Assembly (NCBI GenBank): GCA_046729895.1
Contig: JBKPHP010000037.1
Coordinates: 1-10,706, forward strand
Source of the DNA: DASXBA01 sp046729895
GTDB taxonomy: Bacteria > Actinomycetota > Thermoleophilia > Solirubrobacterales > Thermoleophilaceae
Direction of reading: 5' to 3'
Length of the DNA stretch: 10,706 bases
Numbering within the stretch: the stretch's first letter is position 1; each line of letters begins with the position of its first letter. The notes under the pieces are model-generated. The model was not told the origin of the DNA and searched no databases. It saw only the letters and a program-made list of their open reading frames with translations. Position numbers and translations under genes: made by a program. Positions 1-5,564 of this stretch are shown here, in pieces.

Positions 1-237
1 TTGATGGCACGAAACGACAAGAAGTACGCGGATCACCCCAAGGAGAAGGAGGCCGATCGCTACCGCAAGGCGGCGGAGGACGCCCTGCAGCAGCTCGACT
101 GGGCGATCGGGTACCTGCACGGCATCCACAAGACCGACATCTCTCGAGCGCTGGCGAAGAACCGCTCCTACATACGGAAGCAGCTCATGGACCGCCCGGA
201 GGAGTCACTGCCGAGCCAGGAGACGACGGAAACGTAG
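1..237 (+). CDS. Small helical protein leading the gas vesicle operon
   Basis: A 77-78 aa charged, soluble protein whose function I do not recognise. Two start codons stand side by side, TTG at 1 and ATG at 4. ATG is the more natural choice, but the true start could lie upstream of the window edge. Residues 13-45 look like one long amphipathic helix containing LDWAIGYLHGI. Residues 46-63 (TDISRALAKNRSYIRKQL) form a second basic helix that resembles the second half of a helix-turn-helix. The C-terminus is acidic and polar. The stop codon lies 22 nt before gvpA, which leaves no room for a separate promoter, so the gene is probably co-transcribed with the gas vesicle genes. A regulator or an assembly accessory are both possible; the context supports a link to gas vesicles but not a specific job. 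Confidence 0.75.
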   Translation: MMARNDKKYADHPKEKEADRYRKAAEDALQQLDWAIGYLHGIHKTDISRALAKNRSYIRKQLMDRPEESLPSQETTET

Positions 238-245
238 GCGAAGCC

Positions 246-253
246 GGGAGGAG
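246..253 (+). promoter_or_regulatory. Ribosome binding site of gvpA
   Basis: GGGAGGAG lies 6 nt before the gvpA ATG at 260 and is the strongest Shine-Dalgarno match at the 5' end of the operon. This fits the need for the major shell protein to be made in large excess over the other gvp products, since gvpA is the one gas vesicle gene here not overlapped by an upstream gene. Confidence 0.75.
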
Positions 254-259
254 AGAGAC

Positions 260-715
260 ATGGCGGTAGGAGCACCAACACCCCGCGGGTACCTGGAACG
301 CCCCCGGCCGAGCGGCTTGGCGGACGTCGTGGACGTGATCCTGGACAAGGGCATCGTCATCGACGTCTACGTCCGCGTAGCGCTGATCGGCATCGAGATC
401 CTGACCATCGACGCGAGGATCGTCATAGCGAGCGTCGATACGTACCTGCGCTTCGCCGAGGCGGTCAACCGGCTCGATATCGCGCACACGGATGATTCGC
501 AGGGGCTCCCGGAGCTGATGGAGACGATGACCTCAGGGGGCGCCGCGTCGAAGACGAAGGGAGCAATCGAGGGGGCCAAGGAGAAGCTCTTCGGCGACGA
601 GGATGATGACGAGAAGGAGAAGGAGACGCAGAAGAGCACACGACGCCGCTCGTCCTCGTCGAAGAAGCGCTCGTCCGGATCCTCCTCCCGCTCGCGCGGC
701 CGTAAGGAGAGCTAG
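260..715 (+). CDS. gvpA: Gas vesicle structural protein GvpA with C-terminal tail
   Basis: Major shell protein of gas vesicles, which polymerises into the ribbed protein wall of the gas-filled compartment. The GvpA core spans about residues 19-72 and shows the family signature: LDKGIVIDVYVRVALIGIEI (28-47), then DARIVIASVDTYLRFAEAV (51-69). Typical cyanobacterial and haloarchaeal GvpA is about 70-80 aa and stops near here. This protein is 151 aa. The extra part contains a short amphipathic stretch (98-111), an acidic patch GDEDDDEKEKE (112-122) and a Ser/Arg/Lys-rich tail (126-151). The core is very close to the family consensus, so it is probably the true shell subunit rather than a minor GvpJ or GvpS paralogue. 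Its stop codon overlaps the GTG of the next gene by one base (TAGTG). Confidence 0.96.
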   Translation: MAVGAPTPRGYLERPRPSGLADVVDVILDKGIVIDVYVRVALIGIEILTIDARIVIASVDTYLRFAEAVNRLDIAHTDDSQGLPELMETMTSGGAASKTKGAIEGAKEKLFGDEDDDEKEKETQKSTRRRSSSSKKRSSGSSSRSRGRKES

Positions 716-1473
716 TGACTGGCGACGAGGGGACCGTCTACGTGTACGGCATCCTGCCGGCCTCCGAGCAGGACACGCTGTCGGTCTCCGGCGTCAAGAG
801 CTCCGGCGTCAGGACGGTGCGCCATGGTGACCTGGCGGCGCTTGTGAGCGACTTCGAGGGCCAGGGACTCAAAGCGGCCAAAGAAGTCCGGGCTCACTGG
901 CACGTCCTCGAGGAGGCCTCGGCGAGCGCAACGGTGCTCCCGATCCGCTTCGGGACGGTGATGGAGGGCGATAGCGCGGTTCGCGAACAGCTGCTGGCGC
1001 CCAATGCCGAGCGCCTCGTCGCTCTCTTGCGGGAGCTCGCGGGGCGCGTCCAGCTCAGCATCAAGGGCGAGTACGACGAGGAACGGCTGCTACGCGGCGT
1101 CGTAAGCGGCTCACCCGACGTGGCGGCGCTGCGTGAGCGGCTGAAGACGCTTCCCGATGACGCCGGCTACTACGACCGCATCCGCATGGGCGAGCTCGTC
1201 GCGTCCGAGATCGAACGTCGCAGGGAAGAGGATCAAGCTCTCGCACTCGAGAGGCTCGAGCCTCTCGCGGTGAGCGCGCGTACCGAGGCGCTCACGGGCA
1301 CGGAGGCTGCCTTCAACCTCGCTTTCCTCGTTGAGCGTGACCGTCTCGATCGGTTCAGCGCGGCCGTTCGAGCGCTCGGCGACGAAATCGGCGAGCGGAT
1401 ACGAATTCGCTACGTCGGGCCGCTTCCGCCATACAGCTTTGCGGACCTCGAGCTCACTGCGGGAGGCGCGTGA
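715..1473 (+). CDS. gvpF: Gas vesicle protein GvpF/GvpL family (first copy)
   Basis: A 252-aa GvpF/L family protein. Members are accessory proteins needed for vesicle assembly; GvpF of other organisms binds GvpA and is thought to act as a chaperone or at nucleation. Visible marks are the N-terminal VYVYGIL strand (8-14), the family motif VLPIRFGTV (74-82), and the C-terminal GPLPPYSF (235-242), a motif shared with the two other GvpF/L proteins in this operon. The middle (about 160-190) is a charged helix. It starts with GTG at 715, overlapping the gvpA stop codon by one base, with AAGGAG at 704-709 as ribosome binding site. The position directly after gvpA matches gvpF of Streptomyces-type clusters. 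Confidence 0.93.
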   Translation: MTGDEGTVYVYGILPASEQDTLSVSGVKSSGVRTVRHGDLAALVSDFEGQGLKAAKEVRAHWHVLEEASASATVLPIRFGTVMEGDSAVREQLLAPNAERLVALLRELAGRVQLSIKGEYDEERLLRGVVSGSPDVAALRERLKTLPDDAGYYDRIRMGELVASEIERRREEDQALALERLEPLAVSARTEALTGTEAAFNLAFLVERDRLDRFSAAVRALGDEIGERIRIRYVGPLPPYSFADLELTAGGA

Positions 1474-1736
1474 TGGGCCTCATCACCGGGCTATTGACAC
1501 TGCCGCTCGCTCCGGTGCGCGGAACGGCTTGGATCGCCGAGCGGCTCGAGGAGCAAGCAGAGGCCGAGCTCTACGACGAGTCGGCGATACGCGCCGGGCT
1601 GCTGGAGCTGGAGGCGGCCCGCGAGGCGGGCGAGTTCGACGAGCAGGAGCTCGCCGACGCCGAGGATGCGCTGCTCGAGCGCCTAATGGAGATTCGCGGA
1701 CTGGCGGGAGAGGAGGGCTATGGCGGACTCGAATGA
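1473..1736 (+). CDS. gvpG: Gas vesicle protein GvpG
   Basis: An 87-aa GvpG-family protein, a small helical accessory factor found in nearly all gas vesicle clusters and needed for assembly. The N-terminus MGLITGLLTLPLAPVRGTAW is the family signature, a short hydrophobic stretch followed by a tryptophan. The remainder is strongly acidic and helical, with the LELEAAREAGEFDEQEL pattern typical of GvpG (about 44-60). Two overlapping starts exist, GTG 1470 and ATG 1473. I prefer the ATG because GGGAGG at 1461-1466 is spaced 6 nt from it and only 3 nt from the GTG. The start overlaps the gvpF stop codon and the end overlaps gvpO by 17 nt. Confidence 0.92.
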   Translation: MGLITGLLTLPLAPVRGTAWIAERLEEQAEAELYDESAIRAGLLELEAAREAGEFDEQELADAEDALLERLMEIRGLAGEEGYGGLE

Positions 1737-2001
1737 CGACGGGCGGCTGTCGGCCCACGAGCTGAGCCGGGCGGCGTTGACGACCGTCGAGGAGCTGACC
1801 GGGTATGAGCCCGAGGCCGTCACGGGCCTCGAATGGGACGGCGAGCTCTGGCAGGTGACAGTCGACGTGCTCGAACTGTCGCGTGTGCCGAGCACGACGG
1901 ACATGATCGGCACATACGTCGTCGCGCTCGATGAGGGCGGCACGCTGCGCGGTTACAGGCGCACGGGCCGCTTCCAACGCTGCCAGACGAGCCGGGAATG
2001 A
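1720..2001 (+). CDS. gvpO: Gas vesicle protein GvpO
   Basis: A 93-aa GvpO-family protein. GvpO is a small accessory protein required for vesicle formation in haloarchaea and conserved in actinobacterial clusters; its exact action is not settled. Seen here are a helical N-terminus (10-25), the WDGELWQVTVDVLEL block (39-53), and the basic aromatic C-terminal strand GYRRTGRFQR (78-87) characteristic of the family. The start ATG lies inside the end of gvpG, a 17-nt overlap, with AGGAGG at 1711-1716 as ribosome binding site. Its stop overlaps the gvpJ ATG (ATGA). In Streptomyces clusters gvpO usually precedes gvpA, so its position here after gvpG is a rearranged order. Confidence 0.92.
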   Translation: MADSNDDGRLSAHELSRAALTTVEELTGYEPEAVTGLEWDGELWQVTVDVLELSRVPSTTDMIGTYVVALDEGGTLRGYRRTGRFQRCQTSRE

Positions 2002-2405
2002 GCGTGGAGGAGCGATACCTCCCCACTCGCGCGCCGAGCCGCCTGCCCGGCCGGCCCGAGCCGCAGACCAACCTCGCCGACATCCTCGAGCGCGTGCTCG
2101 ACAAGGGCATCGTCATCGCCGGCGACATCCAGATCAACCTGCTCGACATCGAGCTGCTGACCATCAAGCTGCGGTTGCTGATCGCCTCGGTCGACCGCGC
2201 GCGCGAGATGGGGATCAACTGGTGGGAGAGCGACGCCTCGCTCCAGAGCCTCGATCCGGGGGAGGAGGATGACCGCGGGCGGCTCGAGCGCGAGAACCAC
2301 GAGCTGCGCGAGCGGCTCGATCGGCTCGAACGGCAACTTGGCGTAGGCAGCGAGGGGGGCTCCGAGGCGGAGTCGACCCAAGAGGCGAAGGCGGACGATG
2401 CCTGA
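1998..2405 (+). CDS. gvpJ: GvpJ-type minor shell protein
   Basis: A 135-aa GvpA-fold paralogue. GvpJ is a minor component in other systems, thought to help form the conical tips or to nucleate assembly. The GvpA-like core spans about residues 25-76: LDKGIVIAGDIQINLLDIEL (34-53) then TIKLRLLIASVDRAREMGI (55-73) and WW (75-76). The AGDI and AREMGINWW variants separate GvpJ from GvpA. The core is preceded by a 24-aa proline- and arginine-rich leader and followed by a heptad-patterned coiled-coil helix (about 94-115) and an acidic tail. The ATG overlaps the gvpO stop codon, and the end overlaps gvpL by 8 nt. Confidence 0.93.
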   Translation: MSVEERYLPTRAPSRLPGRPEPQTNLADILERVLDKGIVIAGDIQINLLDIELLTIKLRLLIASVDRAREMGINWWESDASLQSLDPGEEDDRGRLERENHELRERLDRLERQLGVGSEGGSEAESTQEAKADDA

Positions 2406-3450
2406 CGAGCTGGGCCGCTGGGCCGCCAAGCGCGCCCCGGCGCTCATCTCCCGTGCAGAGGCGGAGGCGGTGGCCGTGCTCCGAGAGGCGCTGTTGGAGG
2501 CCGCGCGGCGCCACCGGCATGAGCCCGAGCAGGCCGCGCAGCGCCACCGGGAGGAGCCCGAGCCGTCCACGCAGCGCGACCGGCATGAGCCCGCGGCCGT
2601 CCCCGCTCCTCGCCCGGAGCCGGCTACGCCGGCGCCCGTGACCGGCGACGCACTCTGGACCTACTGCGTCACGCGGGCCGGTCACCCCCTGCCGGAGGAC
2701 ATCGTGGGCGTGAACGGCTCCCATGCCTTCCGCGTCGAGTCGGGCGACCTGGCAGCGCTCGTCAGCCGCGTTCCCCTTGCCGAGTTCGGTGCCGAGCCGC
2801 TGCGGCACAATCTCAACGACCTCCCCTGGCTCGAGCGCGTGGCCCGATCGCATGAGTCCGTGCTCGAGCGTGCTCTTGCCACCAGCACCATCGTGCCGCT
2901 GCGACTCTGCACGATCTACGACAGCGAAGACAGCGTGCAGCGAATGCTTCAGGACGAGCGCGAGACGTTCGTCGAGGCGCTGGAGCTGCTCGCCGGCCGC
3001 CAGGAGTGGGGAGTGAAGCTGCTGGTGGACCGCGAGAAGCTCGCGGAGGCCGCGCGCTCCCGCAGCGACGAGGCGGCAGCTCTCGAGGACGAGCTCGCGG
3101 CCCGCAGCGGCGGGGGCGAGTACATGCTTCGGCGCCGGCTCGAGCGTCACGTGCGCGAGCTCGCCGACTCGCTCGCCGAGGAAGTGGCCGAAGACGTTCA
3201 CGCTCGCCTGCAGGACTGGGCAACCGCTGCCGTGACGCGCCCGCCCCAGAACCGCGATCTGTCCCACCACGAGGGCGAGATGCTGCTGAATGGCGCCTAT
3301 CTCGTGCAGGCGGAGCGCGTCGACGGGATGCGCGAGCTCGTGGCCGAGCTCGAGGAGCTCCACCGCCCGCTCGGGGCGCGGCTCGAACTGACGGGGCCCT
3401 GGCCGCCGTACAACTTCGTCCCCCGCGGAGGAGCCGCGACCATCACATGA
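2398..3450 (+). CDS. gvpL: GvpL/GvpF family protein with N-terminal extension
   Basis: A 350-aa GvpF/L family protein, about 100 aa longer than the first copy. The family domain covers about residues 84-343, with LWTYCVT (86-92), IVPLRLCT (165-172, where family members usually read LPVRFGT) and the C-terminal GPWPPYNF (333-340). In front of it are an amphipathic helix rich in alanine and glutamate (about 4-37) and a proline-rich linker (38-80) carrying three 11-residue repeats. The ATG overlaps the end of gvpJ by 8 nt. No strong ribosome binding site is seen, so initiation probably depends on coupling. The position after gvpJ matches gvpL in Streptomyces-type clusters. The role is presumed to be assembly, like GvpF. 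Confidence 0.92.
   Translation: MPDELGRWAAKRAPALISRAEAEAVAVLREALLEAARRHRHEPEQAAQRHREEPEPSTQRDRHEPAAVPAPRPEPATPAPVTGDALWTYCVTRAGHPLPEDIVGVNGSHAFRVESGDLAALVSRVPLAEFGAEPLRHNLNDLPWLERVARSHESVLERALATSTIVPLRLCTIYDSEDSVQRMLQDERETFVEALELLAGRQEWGVKLLVDREKLAEAARSRSDEAAALEDELAARSGGGEYMLRRRLERHVRELADSLAEEVAEDVHARLQDWATAAVTRPPQNRDLSHHEGEMLLNGAYLVQAERVDGMRELVAELEELHRPLGARLELTGPWPPYNFVPRGGAATIT
2509..2607 (+). repeat. Three 33-bp in-frame repeats in gvpL
   Basis: Three imperfect direct repeats of 33 bp each encode the 11-residue units RHRHEPEQAAQ, RHREEPEPSTQ and RDRHEPAAVPA (GvpL residues 38-70). The shared core is R-x-R-(H/E)-E-P. The length is a multiple of three, so copy number can change without a frameshift. 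They form a charged, proline-containing linker between the N-terminal helix and the GvpL domain. Confidence 0.8.
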
Positions 3451-3650
3451 CTACCACGATCTCCGAGCGCGATGTTGCGCTGGTCGATCTGGTCGATCGG
3501 CTCCTCGGCGGCGGCGTGGTGATCGCGGGCGACATCACCCTCGCCGTCGCGGATGTCGACCTCGTGTACGTGAGCCTGCGTGCGCTGGTCACCTCGGTCG
3601 CGACGGCCCAGGAGAAGGAGCTCCTGCCGCGCATGGGGGAGGCCGTGTGA
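3447..3650 (+). CDS. gvpS: GvpS-type short GvpA-fold protein
   Basis: A 67-aa GvpA-fold protein, essentially the bare core with no tail. The pattern RLLGGGVVIAGDITLAVADV (18-37) followed by YVSLRALVTSV (41-51) matches the GvpA helix-strand-strand-helix layout. It has GGGVV in place of DKGIV and VDLVYVSLRAL in place of IELLTIKLRLL, as in GvpS of actinobacterial and Bacillus clusters. It is thought to be a minor shell or assembly component. The ATG overlaps the gvpL stop codon (ATGA). A GGAGGAG at 3427-3433 is rather far (13 nt) from the start, so coupling probably matters. The position between gvpL and gvpK agrees with the Streptomyces order. Confidence 0.9.
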   Translation: MTTTISERDVALVDLVDRLLGGGVVIAGDITLAVADVDLVYVSLRALVTSVATAQEKELLPRMGEAV

Positions 3651-4279
3651 TCGAGCTGTACGCGATCACCGACCATCCCGGGCCGCCCCTTCCCGACGTT
3701 GCGCGGCTGAACGCCGTCGCGACAGAGCACCTCGCCGCGGTCTGTGCACCGGCGAGCGACGGCGAGGTCTCCCCCGATGCGCTCTGGCGCCACGAGGAAG
3801 TGGTCGAGGCGCTCATGGAGGACCGTGATCTGCTGCCGGTTCGCTTCGGCACGCGCCTTGAGGACGAGTCGGCCGCCGTACGTGCAGTCGCCGAACGGTA
3901 CGACGAGTTGGCGGTCGCGCTCGACCGGGTTCGCGGCGCCGTCGAGCTGTCGCTCCGGGTCGTGGTGGCGGACGAGCCGACGCAGCCTGCCCCCCAGGAG
4001 CCCGGTAGCGGCGCCGAGTACCTGCGTGCCAAGACCCGGTGCGGAGTGGAACGCGAGACCGCCGTGAGAGTCCTTCACGAGCCGCTGTCGATCCTCGCGC
4101 GGGCGAGCCTCCAGGTTTCGCCGCGGTCGCCGTCCGAGCTGCTGCGGGCCGCCTACCTCGTCGACCGCCCGGCCGTCGACGGCTTCGTAGGGCTCGTTGC
4201 ACGCCTCCAGAGCGTCCACCCGGGGCTGCGCCTCCTCTGCACGGGCCCGTGGCCCCCCTACAGCTTCGCCGAACGATGA
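3647..4279 (+). CDS. gvpF: Gas vesicle protein GvpF/GvpL family (third copy)
   Basis: A 210-aa, shorter GvpF/L family member. Marks are the N-terminal strand IELYAIT (2-8), the family motif LPVRFGT (63-69) and the C-terminal GPWPPYSF (200-207). The RAAYLVDRPAVDGF segment (167-180) corresponds to the AFNLAFLVERDRLDRF and GAYLVQAERVDGM segments of the other two copies. It starts with GTG at 3647, a 4-nt overlap with the gvpS stop codon, and is well served by GGGGGAGG at 3635-3642. The start of gvpK overlaps its end by 4 nt. Streptomyces-type clusters usually carry only gvpF and gvpL, so this third paralogue is extra. It is shorter because the central helical region is reduced. It is presumably an assembly factor. 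Confidence 0.9.
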   Translation: MIELYAITDHPGPPLPDVARLNAVATEHLAAVCAPASDGEVSPDALWRHEEVVEALMEDRDLLPVRFGTRLEDESAAVRAVAERYDELAVALDRVRGAVELSLRVVVADEPTQPAPQEPGSGAEYLRAKTRCGVERETAVRVLHEPLSILARASLQVSPRSPSELLRAAYLVDRPAVDGFVGLVARLQSVHPGLRLLCTGPWPPYSFAER

Positions 4280-4617
4280 CCGACAAGCTCCTACATGCCC
4301 CCAGGGAGCTCGACTCCTTCGCGGGCGATCTGCCCCGGCTCGAGAATGCCCTGTCGAGGCGCATCGGCGCCGATCCCGAGAACGTTCAGCGCGGGCTCGC
4401 CCAGCTCGTGCTCACCGTCGTCGAGCTGCTGAGACAGCTGATGGAGCGCCAGGCGCTGCGGCGCGTGGACGGCGGGACGCTTTCCGAAGAGCAGGTTGAG
4501 CGGTTGGGGCGCACCTTCATGGAGCTCGACAAACGGATGGAAGAGCTGCGGGAGGAGTTCGGCCTCGACGAGGAGGATCTGAACCTCAACCTCGGCCCGC
4601 TCGGAAACCTGCTCTGA
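4276..4617 (+). CDS. gvpK: Gas vesicle protein GvpK
   Basis: A 113-aa GvpK-family protein, an accessory factor conserved in most gas vesicle clusters; its biochemical role is not established. The family core GLAQLVLTVVELLRQLMERQ (40-59), then ALRRVDGGTL (60-69) and EQVERLGRTFM (72-82), is very clear. The C-terminus LNLNLGPLGNLL (102-113) is typical. The reading frame stays open upstream to 4039, but the true start is the ATG at 4276, which overlaps the stop codon of the preceding gvpF/L gene and gives the normal family length. It is the last recognisable gas vesicle gene. A 53-nt gap follows, the first real gap since gvpA. Confidence 0.95.
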   Translation: MTDKLLHAPRELDSFAGDLPRLENALSRRIGADPENVQRGLAQLVLTVVELLRQLMERQALRRVDGGTLSEEQVERLGRTFMELDKRMEELREEFGLDEEDLNLNLGPLGNLL

Positions 4618-4632
4618 CGATCCGGGCAGGCG

Positions 4633-4638
4633 TATCCT
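4633..4638 (+). promoter_or_regulatory. Possible -10 promoter element after gvpK
   Basis: TATCCT lies 32 nt before the ATG at 4671 in the gap after gvpK. It would place a transcription start near 4645, with a short leader containing the AGGAGG. No convincing -35 box is visible at the right distance, so this is a weak call based on position and a 5/6 match to TATAAT-like actinobacterial -10 sites. Confidence 0.3.
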
Positions 4639-4660
4639 CCCTGCGAGAGTCCGGCAACGT

Positions 4661-4666
4661 AGGAGG
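4661..4666 (+). promoter_or_regulatory. Ribosome binding site for the 74-aa protein
   Basis: A perfect AGGAGG, spaced 4 nt from the ATG at 4671. It fixes the start of this small gene and supports it being translated independently of gvpK. Confidence 0.7.
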
Positions 4667-4670
4667 CCCA

Positions 4671-4895
4671 ATGGCGAGACTGGTTCGGATGGATGGCAGC
4701 GGGCACACGACGCTCGCCGAGTGGACGGCGCGGGACGATGCCGCTTTTCAGGCCGCGGTGGAGGAGTTCCGCGGGCAGCTCGAGCTCGGCTACATCGGCA
4801 CCGTGCCCAACGGGCCCGGCCGGGCGACGCACGTTCGTGAGCTGCCGCGGGAGGCCGGCCTCGTCGTCATGCGCCGCCCGATCGCGGGCGGTTAG
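4671..4895 (+). CDS. Small protein of unknown function ending in Gly-Gly
   Basis: A 74-aa soluble protein with no domain I can name. It begins MARLVRMDGSGHTTLAEW, a likely beta-hairpin, followed by an amphipathic helix (about 22-38, AAFQAAVEEFRGQLELG). A Gly/Pro loop (44-51) and strands HVREL and LVVMRRPI come next, and it ends in Ala-Gly-Gly. This beta-beta-alpha-beta-beta pattern and the terminal GG recall small ubiquitin-like carriers such as ThiS and MoaD, but there is no sequence match that I can see. The start is secure because of the perfect AGGAGG. It follows gvpK by 53 nt, and 7 nt separate it from the next gene. It could belong to the gas vesicle transcript by readthrough or open the next operon. 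Confidence 0.75.
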   Translation: MARLVRMDGSGHTTLAEWTARDDAAFQAAVEEFRGQLELGYIGTVPNGPGRATHVRELPREAGLVVMRRPIAGG

Positions 4896-4902
4896 CGCGG
4901 CG

Positions 4903-5553
4903 GTGGAAGCCGCCGTACCGGACCGGGGAGGGACGGCCCTTCCCGAGCTCTCGTCCGTCCCGTGGCGGACTCGCACAGACGAGCGCTGGCTGCGCCGCTG
5001 GGGTCGGATCTGGCTCGCCTGGACGATCCTCTACACGGTGCCGTTCATCGCGGCGGGAGTGCTGATCGTCGCGCTCGAGCCGCTCGCGGCGCCGGTCACG
5101 CTAGCGGCATTCGCGCACGCCTGGATCATCCCCGAGCTCTACGCCTACCGGGGGGCCAGCGTGGTCCGGCGCAAGGGCGCGCGCGGCGAGGCCGGCGAGG
5201 CCAACGCCCAGGGCTTCCTCGGAGACCTCCTCGGCCATGATGAGCGTGAGCTCCAGCGCCGCACCGGCCTGGCGCTCGAGCGCGGCGGGCTCGGGGTCTG
5301 GCTCGTGGGCGAGGCCGGCGCGCTGCTCGTGACGGGGCGGCGCCGCGTGCATTGCTTCTGCGTTCGGACGAGTGACCCCGAGCTGCCACCCTCGGACCGC
5401 GTGGCCCATCTGCTGCTCGCCCTCCGCGAGGACGAGGAGGGATTCGCCACGGTGGCCAATCATGCCTTCGCGGGTGCCGCGTGGCGAGTCCGCCGCCGCC
5501 TGCCGCGAGCGATGCGGCCGGCCCTGGACGCCGCCCGGCAAGCAGCGCGCTAG
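4903..5553 (+). CDS. Two-helix membrane protein of unknown function
   Basis: A 216-aa protein I do not recognise by family. Residues 36-57 and 62-82 are hydrophobic and probably form two transmembrane helices, WLAWTILYTVPFIAAGVLI and the next segment through HAWIIPELY. A basic stretch follows (RRKGARGE, 89-96), and then a cytoplasmic domain of about 120 aa. That domain contains GVWLVGEAGALLVTGRRRVH (131-150), a His-Cys-Phe-Cys cluster (150-153) and a conserved-looking FATVANHAFAGAAWRVRRRL (181-200). The GTG at 4903 is chosen because it follows the previous stop by 7 nt; the same frame is open upstream to 4693, but that would overlap the previous gene. No clear ribosome binding site is present. 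The next gene starts 12 nt downstream. Confidence 0.75.
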   Translation: MEAAVPDRGGTALPELSSVPWRTRTDERWLRRWGRIWLAWTILYTVPFIAAGVLIVALEPLAAPVTLAAFAHAWIIPELYAYRGASVVRRKGARGEAGEANAQGFLGDLLGHDERELQRRTGLALERGGLGVWLVGEAGALLVTGRRRVHCFCVRTSDPELPPSDRVAHLLLALREDEEGFATVANHAFAGAAWRVRRRLPRAMRPALDAARQAAR

Positions 5554-5564
5554 CCTCGCGCTCA

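Noticed and set aside
2215..3363. 382-aa minus-strand frame opposite gvpL
   Set aside because: It spans the gvpJ-gvpL junction in antisense. The repeated LRGRLGLLPVALRG-like segment is simply the reverse reading of the 33-bp gvpL repeats.
4039..4275. Upstream extension of gvpK
   Set aside because: It is in a shadow frame of the preceding gvpF/L gene. GvpK begins at the overlapping ATG 4276 and has normal family length from there.
4693..4902. Upstream start at 4693 for the two-helix membrane protein
   Set aside because: It would run through most of the 74-aa gene in another frame and adds an Arg/Ser-rich low-complexity stretch typical of out-of-frame translation.
5481..5564. Longer N-terminus for the NADH dehydrogenase (ATG at 5481)
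   Set aside because: The extra 28 residues are Pro/Ala/Ser/Arg-rich, overlap the preceding gene by 73 nt and push the FAD motif away from its usual place near the N-terminus.
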